64,000 nucleotides of DNA from Alphaproteobacteria bacterium (GTDB lineage: Bacteria > Pseudomonadota > Alphaproteobacteria > UBA9219 > RFNS01). The DNA lies in the NCBI GenBank assembly GCA_016124955.1, contig WGMR01000005.1, forward strand, positions 186,001 through 250,000, read 5' to 3'. Both the position numbers and the translations under genes were made by a program. Below the pieces are notes generated by a model. It worked only from the letters and a program-made list of their open reading frames with translations, was not told the origin of the DNA and ran no database searches. Position 1 is the first letter of the stretch. Every line of letters starts with the position of its first letter. Of this stretch, positions 25,502 through 35,089 are shown piece after piece.

Positions 25502-26485
25502 ATGAGCAAGACGCACCGCACCAAGCTTCTGATCATCGGCGCCGGCCCTGCCGGCTATACGGCCGCGATTTATGCGGCGCGCGCCAGCCTTAGCCCCATA
25601 TTGGTGCAGGGCATGCAGCCCGGCGGGCAAATGACCATCACGACGGATGTCGAAAATTTTCCCGGCTTCGCCGATATCATTCAGGGCCCGTGGCTGATGG
25701 AGCAAATGGCGGAGCAGGCCAAGAAGGTCGGCACAGAAATGCTTTTCGACGTGATCAGCGAGGTCGATTTCGGCAAGCGCCCCTTCATATGCAAGGCGGA
25801 ATCCGGCGATGTGTTTGAGGCGGAAATGATCGTGATCGCCACCGGCGCGCAGGCGCGCTGGCTGGGACTTGAAAGCGAAAAGGCATTTCAGGGCTTCGGC
25901 GTTTCAGGCTGCGCCACCTGCGACGGGTTTTTCTTTAAAGGCAAGGAAGTGGCCGTGGTTGGCGGCGGCAATTCCGCGCTGGAAGAGGCATTGTACCTTA
26001 CCCACCATGCGTCGAAGGTCACCATTATTCACAGGCGCGATAGCTTCAGGGGCGAGAAGATATTGCATGAACGAGTGGCCAAAAATCCGAAGATCGAGGT
26101 TGTATGGAACAGCACGGTCGAGGATGTGATCGGCGAAACCGCGCCCAATAAATCTGTCACCGGCGTCAAAATCAAGAACGTGAATGACGGCAAGGTCAGC
26201 ACCATTCCCGTGCATGGCGTGTTTGTCGCGATCGGGCATGACCCGGCGACAGCGCTTTTCAAAGGCACGCTCGATCTCGATGGGCAGGGCTATATCCTCA
26301 CCAAGCCGGATTCAACCGCCACCAGCATTCCCGGCGTGTTCGCCGCGGGCGATGTGAAGGATAAGGTTTTCCGCCAGGCGGTCACGGCGGCGGGCATGGG
26401 CTGCATGGCTGCGCTGGAGGCCGAAAAGTGGCTGGCGGCGCAGGAAAGCGCCGAAGGCGGTGCACGCACCGGCACGAACGGCTAG
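25502..26485 (+). CDS. trxB: Thioredoxin reductase
   Basis: This 327-residue low-molecular-weight flavoprotein transfers electrons from NADPH to thioredoxin. The FAD-binding motif LLIIGAGPAGYTAAIYAARA is at the N-terminus, the redox-active CATC motif is at Cys137-Cys140, the NADPH-binding motif VVGGGNSALEEA follows, and the second FAD motif GVFAAGDVKDKVFRQ is near the C-terminus. The ATG has a GGAAGGA ribosome site. It starts 13 bases after the 635-residue gene, probably in the same transcript, and is followed by the PH-domain gene 23 bases later. Confidence 0.97.
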   Translation: MSKTHRTKLLIIGAGPAGYTAAIYAARASLSPILVQGMQPGGQMTITTDVENFPGFADIIQGPWLMEQMAEQAKKVGTEMLFDVISEVDFGKRPFICKAESGDVFEAEMIVIATGAQARWLGLESEKAFQGFGVSGCATCDGFFFKGKEVAVVGGGNSALEEALYLTHHASKVTIIHRRDSFRGEKILHERVAKNPKIEVVWNSTVEDVIGETAPNKSVTGVKIKNVNDGKVSTIPVHGVFVAIGHDPATALFKGTLDLDGQGYILTKPDSTATSIPGVFAAGDVKDKVFRQAVTAAGMGCMAALEAEKWLAAQESAEGGARTGTNG

Positions 26486-26508
26486 AAAACAGAAAAAAGG
26501 CGTCTCTC

Positions 26509-27033
26509 ATGGCCCGCTATGTAGATTCCGTTCTGCTGAAGAACGAAAAGGTGATGTTCGGCACCTCGCTGCACTGGATTGTTTACAGCTATGGGCTTGT
26601 CGTCACCATCGCGGGCGGGTTGCTCAGCTTCTATGGCGCCGATCTGTTGCTGATGCTGTTCGGGACAAGCGGGCGCGAACAATACGCCCACCCGCTTGCC
26701 ATCATAACCGCCTGCATCGTGGGGCTTGGCTGTTTTATGGTGCTGATCGCCTATGTGACGCAGATAAGCACCGAGCTGGCTATCACCAACCGGCGCGTTA
26801 TTGCCAAGTTCGGTTTTATATCCCGCACCACGTTCGAGCTGTTTCTGAACAAGGTCGAAGGCGCCAATATCGATCAGGATATCATGGGCCGCCTGTGCGG
26901 CTATGGCAGCGTGCTGGTGAAAGGCACCGGCGGCGGCATTTCCCCCATTCATAACGTGACCGACCCCGCCGGTTTCCAGCGTCAGTTGATGCGACAAATC
27001 CAGCGGGTGCAGGGCAACGACGGCAACGATTAG
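26509..27033 (+). CDS. Bacterial PH-domain membrane protein
   Basis: The product from ATG 26509 (AAGG 8 bases upstream) is about 174 residues; an upstream in-frame extension overlaps trxB and is rejected. Two membrane helices (about 20-45 and 65-90) are followed by a bacterial PH domain (bPH2) with the usual ELAITNRRVIAKFGFISR and a family-like NKVEGANIDQDIMGRLCGYG. Such proteins are inner-membrane scaffolds of unknown function, widespread near housekeeping genes. Confidence 0.85.
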   Translation: MARYVDSVLLKNEKVMFGTSLHWIVYSYGLVVTIAGGLLSFYGADLLLMLFGTSGREQYAHPLAIITACIVGLGCFMVLIAYVTQISTELAITNRRVIAKFGFISRTTFELFLNKVEGANIDQDIMGRLCGYGSVLVKGTGGGISPIHNVTDPAGFQRQLMRQIQRVQGNDGND

Positions 27034-27084
27034 CCCAACAGGGCAGGTTGCGGGGCCTTGCCAATGTGGTAATGCTTGCACCGG

Positions 27085-27161
27085 GGGCCTGTAGCTCAGT
27101 TGGTTAGAGCGAACCGCTCATAACGGTTTGGTCGTAGGTTCAAGTCCTACCGGGCCCACCA
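27085..27161 (+). tRNA. tRNA with CAT anticodon, probably tRNA-Ile2
   Basis: The 77-base cloverleaf includes an encoded CCA end. The acceptor stem GGGCCTG pairs with CGGGCCC (one G-U pair). The D arm is GCTC/GAGC, the anticodon stem AACCG/CGGTT encloses CTCATAA, the variable loop follows, and the T arm is GTAGG TTCAAGT CCTAC. A G1-C72 pair excludes initiator tRNA. The pairs C4-G69 and C5-G68 are the acceptor determinants known for lysidine synthetase TilS in E. coli, and the stretch TTGGTC also matches Ile2, so I favour an AUA-decoding isoleucine tRNA over elongator methionine. It lies between the PH-domain and ATP-grasp-like genes. Confidence 0.93.
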
Positions 27162-27185
27162 CCTTTCTTCGCGAAGGCTAGCGCC

Positions 27186-28022
27186 ATGCCGGACGCTTCG
27201 GAAAAACCCCATATCCTGTTCGCTACCGACCTTGATAACGGCTGGGCGCACGAAGACCTCGCCACCATCGATTTCCTGCGCCGGTACTACAATGTCGAAG
27301 TCAGCGGGCTCGATGGTCTTGAGGCGCTTGAAGATGCGACAGATCTGACGGTTATCAGGAACATCTGGCCGTATGGCCATGATGAAGACGCCATGCGGCA
27401 TTATAACGCCATGCGCTATGCGATGCGCGAGCGGCAAAAGACGAAGCGGCTGAAGGTCTATAACCCGCTTTCAGCGCGCTGCGATATGTGGGGGAAGGGG
27501 TACCTGGTTGATCTGACGCGCGCCGGGTTCCCGGTTATTCCCACCGTCAGGCACCCTGACGATATTGAAGCGCTTGGGTCGTGTGAACGCTATCGCCTTA
27601 AAGACATTAACGGTTTTTCTTCCATTGGGCAGCAAACCGTGGCCGCCGGGGAGCTCGGGAAGGTGTGGCAGCCATGCCATGTCATACAGCCGGAGCTGGA
27701 TTTTGTGCGGGAGATTTCCTGCATTTTTATCGATCAGGAATATTTTTTTTCAACCGAGCATACGCGCGTCGAGAAGGATGATCAGAAGCGCAGCTACCCT
27801 TCTGCACAAGTGATCGACCTCGCGCGTCACTTCGTCGCATGGAACGATATTCCACACGGCATACAACGCATTGATATACTTGATCTAAATGATGGGCGAA
27901 ATTTGCTGCTCGAGATCGAGGATGACTCCCCCTATCTCGCGCTCAACATGCTCGAAGATGATCTGCGCGACGCGTTCTATCGTGCATTGCATGCATCGCT
28001 CAATGAAGCTTTGCGCGCCTGA
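27186..28022 (+). CDS. ATP-grasp-like protein of unknown function
   Basis: The 278-residue product has a pattern reminiscent of ATP-grasp ligases: an N-terminal alpha/beta part (ILFATDLDNGWAHEDLATID), a middle segment GFPVIPTV, then a strand-rich LDFVREISCIFIDQEYFFS and a C-terminal RIDILDLNDGRNLLLEIEDD that resembles the metal-binding strands of the family. Spacing suggests a reduced or degenerate version, because a clear ATP-binding glycine loop is not visible. The reaction is unknown. The gene starts 24 bases after the tRNA and could be cotranscribed with it. A small hairpin with a T7 tract (28076-28103) follows. Confidence 0.6.
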   Translation: MPDASEKPHILFATDLDNGWAHEDLATIDFLRRYYNVEVSGLDGLEALEDATDLTVIRNIWPYGHDEDAMRHYNAMRYAMRERQKTKRLKVYNPLSARCDMWGKGYLVDLTRAGFPVIPTVRHPDDIEALGSCERYRLKDINGFSSIGQQTVAAGELGKVWQPCHVIQPELDFVREISCIFIDQEYFFSTEHTRVEKDDQKRSYPSAQVIDLARHFVAWNDIPHGIQRIDILDLNDGRNLLLEIEDDSPYLALNMLEDDLRDAFYRALHASLNEALRA

Positions 28023-28075
28023 TTTTATCTTTTACGATTCGGTTTTTTACCTTGTGTTTACTTTATGAAGTCATA

Positions 28076-28103
28076 CTCACCGCACCGAGTGAGAAGTTTT
28101 TTT
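28076..28103 (+). terminator. Possible weak terminator
   Basis: A 5-base-pair stem CTCAC/GTGAG (28076-28080 with 28089-28093) with an 8-base loop is followed by AAG and seven T residues. The stem is short, so termination would be partial. It lies 54 bases after the ATP-grasp-like gene. Confidence 0.4.
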
Positions 28104-28197
28104 GTGCTGTGCGTCAAAAATTGTTGCAATCATGCAACGCGGGAGATGCAAACGACCGTTTTTTGCAATCGGTACAAGTAAAACCAACGATAGGTTG

Positions 28198-28203
28198 TTG
28201 ACA
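28198..28203 (+). promoter_or_regulatory. Candidate -35 element of the histone-like gene
   Basis: A perfect TTGACA hexamer lies 53 bases before the start codon at 28257, inside an AT-rich stretch. The hexamer 17 bases downstream (CACCAT) is only a weak -10 match, as is common in alphaproteobacteria. The distance would leave a leader of about 25-30 bases with the GGAGG ribosome site. Confidence 0.4.
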
Positions 28204-28256
28204 CTTTACTGAACTATCCACACCATCACACTACTCACTCTCAAATGGAGGAAGTT

Positions 28257-28394
28257 ATGGCAGTCAAGAGAAAGAAGAAAGCCGCTAAGAAGCCTGCGAA
28301 GAAGAAGGCGACGAAGCGCAAAGCCACCAAGAAGAAAGCCGTCAAGAAGCCGGCAAAGAGAAAAGCCAAGCGGAAGACCAAGAAGAAAAAGTAA
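28257..28394 (+). CDS. Small histone H1-like basic protein
   Basis: This 45-residue product is almost entirely Lys, Ala, Arg, Pro and Thr (starting MAVKRKKKAAKKPAKKK and ending KRKTKKKK), resembling the tails of histone H1-like proteins such as chlamydial Hc1/Hc2 or AlgP. I infer a DNA- or RNA-binding nucleoid protein. A consensus GGAGG lies 7 bases before the ATG, and the gene ends at a strong terminator, so it has its own well-expressed transcription unit. It lacks an N-terminal globular domain. Annotation pipelines easily miss it because of its length and composition. Confidence 0.8.
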   Translation: MAVKRKKKAAKKPAKKKATKRKATKKKAVKKPAKRKAKRKTKKKK

Positions 28395-28449
28395 TCTTTC
28401 GCCCACTAGGTGAAAGGTTTTTCTTCCAGGTTCTTTCCTGGTAAAAATC

Positions 28450-28503
28450 AAAACCCCCGTCTGGGCCCGCGCGATTGCCGGTATCTGGACGGGGGTTTTT
28501 TAT
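28450..28503. terminator. Rho-independent terminator, likely bidirectional
   Basis: A 12-base-pair stem (28450-28461 AAAACCCCCGTC with 28488-28499 GACGGGGGTTTT) encloses a 26-base loop and continues into further T residues on the plus strand. On the minus strand the stem is followed by TTTTGATTTTTACC, also T-rich. It serves the histone-like gene and probably the converging rpoD transcript. Confidence 0.85.
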
Positions 28504-28599
28504 TGTTCGAAGGATTATCTGATGGGCATGCAGCCGGAACGGCAGCCATAACCCGTTGAATTACGGTAATTTAGCGGGCAAAAGGGCCGCGCGACCGCT

Positions 28600-30726
<2,127 letters not shown>

Positions 30727-30812
30727 GGGGATGTTGTCCTGCTTTTTTGCTTGCCAGCCCTGCGAATCACTTTCCGCGAGGGGAAGATTAAACTTTATTT
30801 GTAGAAATGCAC

Positions 30813-32726
30813 CTAGCCGGCTTTGGTTGTACTGTCAGAAAGGGCCAGATCCTGCGCTTCCTGCTTAAGGGCCAAAAGGCGCGCATAGGTGCTGTCGGTG
30901 TCATTACGGGCCCATTCCAGCTCCGCTTCCTTCAGTGCCAGTTGATTTTTTTCCCGCAAATACTTGTTCCATATATCTTTCCAGCCTTCCCGCGCCTTAT
31001 CCGGATCATGCCCGGGCCGGGCAAAGCCGGCATGGACGTATGTCCCCTCGGTCATGAGGTCGGACAATGTTTCCACAAGTTCATCGGTTTCGGCGCCGCT
31101 GCTGCCACCAGAGGAGAGATGGCGATGAATCCCTTCTGCGTCAAGGTCTTCATGGGGGTTTTGTCCCAGAATTTCTATTAATTCGGTCCTTAAACGGTCA
31201 ATTTGGGGGGTGGCGCAGGTAAGATGGGCCAGATTTTCCCCGAATTCGTCAAAAAGGGCCGGATAGTTAACGATTGTCGCCAGCAGGATACGTTCCCGCA
31301 TTTCCTGCCCGGAAGAGGGCAGGCGGCGGATAGGGACGGGGCTATTGAGGGTGGGGTTGATGGCGGGAGTGCGTTCAAACCGCCTGCCGCCCTTGCCCTG
31401 GCTTTGAAAATCTCTGCCCTGTCTGCCGCTCGCGAATATGCCGCCGAGCCGCCGCTGGATTTCATCCCGGTACAGCGTACGCACGTTTTCATCGGCGATT
31501 TTGGCGAGCTGGATCTGCAGCATGGATTTAAGCGCCGCCTTTTCTTCCGGCGTTTGCAAACGCCGGTTGGCGACGGCCATTTCCCAAATCACATCCACCA
31601 GCGACTTGGCCTGATCGATGACGTTCTGCATCGCGCCCTTGCCTGAACGTTTGATCAGACTGTCCGGGTCTTCGCCCGGCGGAATGGTGGCGATGCGTAT
31701 GCTGTGCATGCCGGTGATAAGCGGCAGCGCGCGTTCGATCGCACGCGCGGCGGCGCGCTGACCCGCCTCATCGCCATCAAAGCAAAGGATGGGGTTGTAG
31801 TCCCGCGACGGGTCGCGCTCCTCCACTTTCGGCAACAGGCGCCAGAGCTGCGCGAGCTGTTCTTCCGTCAATGCGGTGCCAAGCGGCGCGACCGCGCCGG
31901 CATAGCCGGCATCGACCAGCGCGATCACGTCCATATAGCCTTCGCACACGATAATCGGTTGTTCCTTCATCACGGCGGCGCGCGCCCGGCTGAGGCCGTA
32001 GAGCATGCGCCCTTTGTGGAACAGCGCATGTTCGGACGAATTCAGGTATTTCGGCCCTTCGCCCGCCAGCAGCCGCGCGCCGAACGCGACCACGTTGCCG
32101 CGCCTGTCGCCGACGGGAAAAATAACGCGATTGCGGAAGAAGCTGTAGGTGTCGCCGCGCTCTTCCGATTTTTTTACAAGGCCGACCGCGAGCATATCCT
32201 CGATGCTGAACCCTTCGGCCTGCAGCGCTTTCGCAAGCGCCTGCCCGTCTTGCGGGGCGTAACCGAGGCGGAACCGTTCGATTGTATCGTCGCTCAGGCC
32301 CCGCTTCGCAAGATACTGGGAAGCTTCCCGCCCCCAGGGTTGATGCAGCTGTTTTTGGAACCAGCGCGAGGCGCGTTCCAGCAACTGCGTGAGTGATTTT
32401 TGTCTTTCATATTCGCGCGCTGCGTGCGGGTCCGGCTTCGGCACACTCATGCCCGCTTGCCCGGCAAGCTGTTCCACCGCTTCGACGAAGCTGAGCTTGT
32501 CGTTCTGCATCAGGAAGGTGATGACGTTGCCGTGCGCGCCGCAGCCGAAGCAATGATAGAATTGCTTGTCGTCATTCACATAGAAACTGGGCGTCTTTTC
32601 GTTATGGAAGGGGCACAGACCTTTGTATTCGCGGCCCGCGCGCGAAAGCTTGACGCGCTTGCCCACCACTTCCGAAACCGGAACACGGGCACGCAGCTCT
32701 TCAAAAAATGACGGGGGCAGGGGCAT
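30813..32726 (-). CDS. dnaG: DNA primase
   Basis: This 637-residue primase (from ATG 32726) makes the RNA primers for replication. The N-terminal CHC2 zinc finger reads [15 protein letters not shown], then FHCFGCGA-like [11 protein letters not shown] (about 39-66). The catalytic core has the TOPRIM motif [13 protein letters not shown] (about 257-269) and [14 protein letters not shown]. The C-terminal part should bind the DnaB helicase. GAGAAG, the last codons of the upstream 158-residue gene, forms the ribosome site; a TTG 12 bases earlier is less likely. The stop of that gene is 1 base from this ATG, so the two are translationally coupled. Confidence 0.97.
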   Translation of the reverse strand: MPLPPSFFEELRARVPVSEVVGKRVKLSRAGREYKGLCPFHNEKTPSFYVNDDKQFYHCFGCGAHGNVITFLMQNDKLSFVEAVEQLAGQAGMSVPKPDPHAAREYERQKSLTQLLERASRWFQKQLHQPWGREASQYLAKRGLSDDTIERFRLGYAPQDGQALAKALQAEGFSIEDMLAVGLVKKSEERGDTYSFFRNRVIFPVGDRRGNVVAFGARLLAGEGPKYLNSSEHALFHKGRMLYGLSRARAAVMKEQPIIVCEGYMDVIALVDAGYAGAVAPLGTALTEEQLAQLWRLLPKVEERDPSRDYNPILCFDGDEAGQRAAARAIERALPLITGMHSIRIATIPPGEDPDSLIKRSGKGAMQNVIDQAKSLVDVIWEMAVANRRLQTPEEKAALKSMLQIQLAKIADENVRTLYRDEIQRRLGGIFASGRQGRDFQSQGKGGRRFERTPAINPTLNSPVPIRRLPSSGQEMRERILLATIVNYPALFDEFGENLAHLTCATPQIDRLRTELIEILGQNPHEDLDAEGIHRHLSSGGSSGAETDELVETLSDLMTEGTYVHAGFARPGHDPDKAREGWKDIWNKYLREKNQLALKEAELEWARNDTDSTYARLLALKQEAQDLALSDSTTKAG

Positions 32727-32727
32727 A

Positions 32728-33204
32728 TTACTTCTCAAGACCTCTGGTATTTTCTTTAACTATCCATTTTGTAATGGCCATGGCGCAGGCCAGCGTGATT
32801 GTGGGCAAGAAAAACCATTTGAGTATATCCCTGATCTCTCGATCATCAATTCTATAACCAAAGGGATCAAACATAAGAATATAAAACAAAATCAATATTG
32901 CCCAAATTGCAATAAGCCCAATGTATGCACGTACCCATATTGAGCTTTTTATTTTTGTAGATATTGTTTTGAAAATCTTAGTTTGCGGTAGTTTGGGGCT
33001 AATGGCGAAGTTTCCAAGAGCTATTCCACATAAAAGGGGGATAGTGATCCAGCCTATGCCGCGTGGTGTTAGACGATAAGCGCCAATAGCTTCTTGGATT
33101 AGCCACAAAATTAAAGCTTCTAATATAAAGGCTGCGACGAAGCCGACAAAAAAACCGACCATCCAGATGCAGATTTTTATTGCCGACTTTTTGTAATTGG
33201 CCAT
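32728..33204 (-). CDS. AT-rich four-helix membrane protein, unknown
   Basis: The 158-residue product is hydrophobic with about four membrane helices (around 9-38, 49-68, 90-112, 130-148), two short basic loops, and no family I recognise. By hand count, 141 of 360 bases (39 percent) at 32821-33180 are G or C, far below its neighbours. Codon use is correspondingly A/T-rich, suggesting relatively recent acquisition. It starts 2 bases after yqeY and ends 1 base before dnaG, so it is embedded in the operon. Its last codons provide the dnaG ribosome site. Confidence 0.72.
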   Translation of the reverse strand: MANYKKSAIKICIWMVGFFVGFVAAFILEALILWLIQEAIGAYRLTPRGIGWITIPLLCGIALGNFAISPKLPQTKIFKTISTKIKSSIWVRAYIGLIAIWAILILFYILMFDPFGYRIDDREIRDILKWFFLPTITLACAMAITKWIVKENTRGLEK

Positions 33205-33206
33205 CG

Positions 33207-33662
33207 TTAGCCCAATAAGCCTTTTATTAACCCACTGGCTTTGCCGAAATCCATTTGCCCGGCATAGCTGGCTTTCAACGCGGCCATGACCTTGCCCATA
33301 TCCTTGATGTTGGTGGCGCCGCTTTCGGCGATGGCCTTGGTGATGGCCTCCTTCACTTCGGCCTCCGACATCTGCTTGGGCAGGAAACGTTCGATCACGG
33401 CGATTTCCTCGGTTTCCTGTTGTGCGAGATCGGCGCGGTTGCCCTTGTTGTAGAGGTCAATGGATTCCCGCCGCTGCTTGATCATGCCCTGCAGCAGGGA
33501 GAGGATTTCGTCATCCTTCACGCCATCATTATTGCCCTTGGCGCGGGCTTCGATATCCCGTTCCTTGAGCTTGGCCATGATCATGCGGACGGTGCCGGTG
33601 GCGCGCTCATCCTTGGCTTTCATGGCGGTTTTCAGGGCTTCGGTAATCTGATCGCGCAGCAT
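33207..33662 (-). CDS. yqeY: GatB/YqeY domain protein
   Basis: This 151-residue protein matches the YqeY family, related to the tail domain of the GatB subunit of amidotransferase. Typical stretches are TVRMIMAKLKERDIEARAKG, DDEILSLLQGMIKQRRESI, LPKQMSEAEV and the C-terminal GKVMAALKASYAGQMDFGKASG. The function is unclear; a role in tRNA-dependent processes is suspected. GAGG lies close upstream of the ATG. In many alphaproteobacteria it neighbours dnaG and carA, as here, where carA is divergent with a gap of about 170 bases. Confidence 0.93.
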   Translation of the reverse strand: MLRDQITEALKTAMKAKDERATGTVRMIMAKLKERDIEARAKGNNDGVKDDEILSLLQGMIKQRRESIDLYNKGNRADLAQQETEEIAVIERFLPKQMSEAEVKEAITKAIAESGATNIKDMGKVMAALKASYAGQMDFGKASGLIKGLLG

Positions 33663-33829
33663 TTTTACCTCGTGAATGAGAAATTGGGGCTAACAGGCTG
33701 TTTATATTAACCAGTTTAGGTATTCGAGCGGCAAGTATAGCCATAGATATTGACGGTTGCCATATGTCGATTCTTTGGCCATATTCCGACCTTAATCTGC
33801 ACCCCCAAACATATACAGCAGGGATAATG

Positions 33830-35089
33830 ATGGCCCCGTCGCCGGACGAGCGAGATCGCGCGCGCGCGCAAAATAAAACGAAGAAGAGCGGGAAAACACT
33901 CCAACCCGCTGGCGCGACAGGCGTTTTGGCATTGGCGGACGGCACATTATTTTGGGGTTTTGGTTTCGGTGCGAGCGGTAAAAGCGTCGGCGAGGTATGT
34001 TTCAACACCTCTATGACCGGTTATCAGGAAATTTTAACAGACCCGAGCTATGCCGGGCAGATAATCAATTTCACTTTTCCCCATATCGGTAATGTCGGCG
34101 CAAACCAGCAGGATGTGGAAACCGTAACCGCGGCGGCGCGCGGCATGATCGTGCGCCAGAACGTGACCGCGCCTTCAAGCTGGCGCGCGCACGAACATCT
34201 GGTGCAGTGGCTCTGCAAAAACAACCTTATTGGCCTCGCGGGCATCGATACGCGCGATTTGACCATCCGTGTACGGGAAAGCGGCGCACCGAGCGGCGTG
34301 ATCGCGCATGCCCCGGACGGAACATTCGATATCGATGCCCTGATCGCCGAAGCGGCGGCATGGCCGGGGCTTGATGGCATGGATCTGGCGCAGGAAGTCA
34401 CCTGCCGCCAATCTTATGTGTGGGATGAAACCACATGGGCATGGGGGCCGGACGGCGCTTCGGCCTTTGGCAAGCAAGCCGTGCCGCGCTTCCATGTTGT
34501 GGCGATCGATTACGGCGCGAAGCTGAACATTCTGCGCTGCCTTGCGGCGGCGGGGTGCAAGGTTACGGTTGTGCCTGCGCAGGCGACGGCCGAGGATATT
34601 ATGCGGCACAAGCCCGATGGCGTTTTCCTTTCCAACGGCCCGGGCGACCCGGCGGCGACCGGCAAATATGCCGTGCCGGTGATCCGTGCGCTTCTGGAGC
34701 AGAATATGCCGATTTTCGGCATATGCCTCGGGCATCAGCTTTTGTCGCTGGCGCTTGGCGGCAAGACGCGAAAAATGCCGCTCGGTCACCGCGGAGCCAA
34801 CCACCCGGTCAAGGATATTCAGACCGGCAAGGTGGAAATTACCAGCCAGAACCACGGCTTTGTGGTGATCCCCGAAAGCCTGCCGGCTGATGCCGAGGTG
34901 ACGCATGTAAGCCTGTTCGATAAAACGAACGAAGGTGTGCGGCTGAAAAACAGGCCGGTGTTTTCGGTGCAATACCACCCCGAAGCCAGCCCCGGCCCGC
35001 ACGACAGCCATTATCTGTTCCAGCGTTTCATGGATATGATCGCCGCGCACAAGCAAGCGGCTGCGCCGCGCGCGAAGGCGGCATCATGA
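33830..35089 (+). CDS. carA: Carbamoyl-phosphate synthase small chain
   Basis: This is the glutaminase subunit of carbamoyl-phosphate synthase (about 419 residues), which delivers ammonia to CarB for arginine and pyrimidine synthesis. The N-terminal domain shows GFGFGASGKSVGEVCFNTSM. The class I amidotransferase domain has the catalytic cysteine in FGICLGHQ (Cys299) and the His-Glu pair in YHPEASPGPHD (His383, Glu385). I chose the second ATG of ATGATG, 5 bases after AGGGA; a longer frame reaches back to 33764 but lacks support. The stop overlaps the next gene by 4 bases. Confidence 0.96.
   Translation: MAPSPDERDRARAQNKTKKSGKTLQPAGATGVLALADGTLFWGFGFGASGKSVGEVCFNTSMTGYQEILTDPSYAGQIINFTFPHIGNVGANQQDVETVTAAARGMIVRQNVTAPSSWRAHEHLVQWLCKNNLIGLAGIDTRDLTIRVRESGAPSGVIAHAPDGTFDIDALIAEAAAWPGLDGMDLAQEVTCRQSYVWDETTWAWGPDGASAFGKQAVPRFHVVAIDYGAKLNILRCLAAAGCKVTVVPAQATAEDIMRHKPDGVFLSNGPGDPAATGKYAVPVIRALLEQNMPIFGICLGHQLLSLALGGKTRKMPLGHRGANHPVKDIQTGKVEITSQNHGFVVIPESLPADAEVTHVSLFDKTNEGVRLKNRPVFSVQYHPEASPGPHDSHYLFQRFMDMIAAHKQAAAPRAKAAS

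Noticed and set aside
27085-27161. Initiator tRNA-Met
   Set aside because: The first acceptor pair is G1-C72, whereas initiator tRNAs have an unpaired first position.
28206-28451. An 81-residue hydrophobic minus-strand frame
   Set aside because: It is the antisense shadow of the lysine-rich gene, whose AAG codons read as CTT leucines on the other strand.
32728-33204. The AT-rich gene as an insertion sequence remnant
   Set aside because: There are no inverted repeats, target duplications or transposase motifs at its ends, and its junctions are precise gene spacings.
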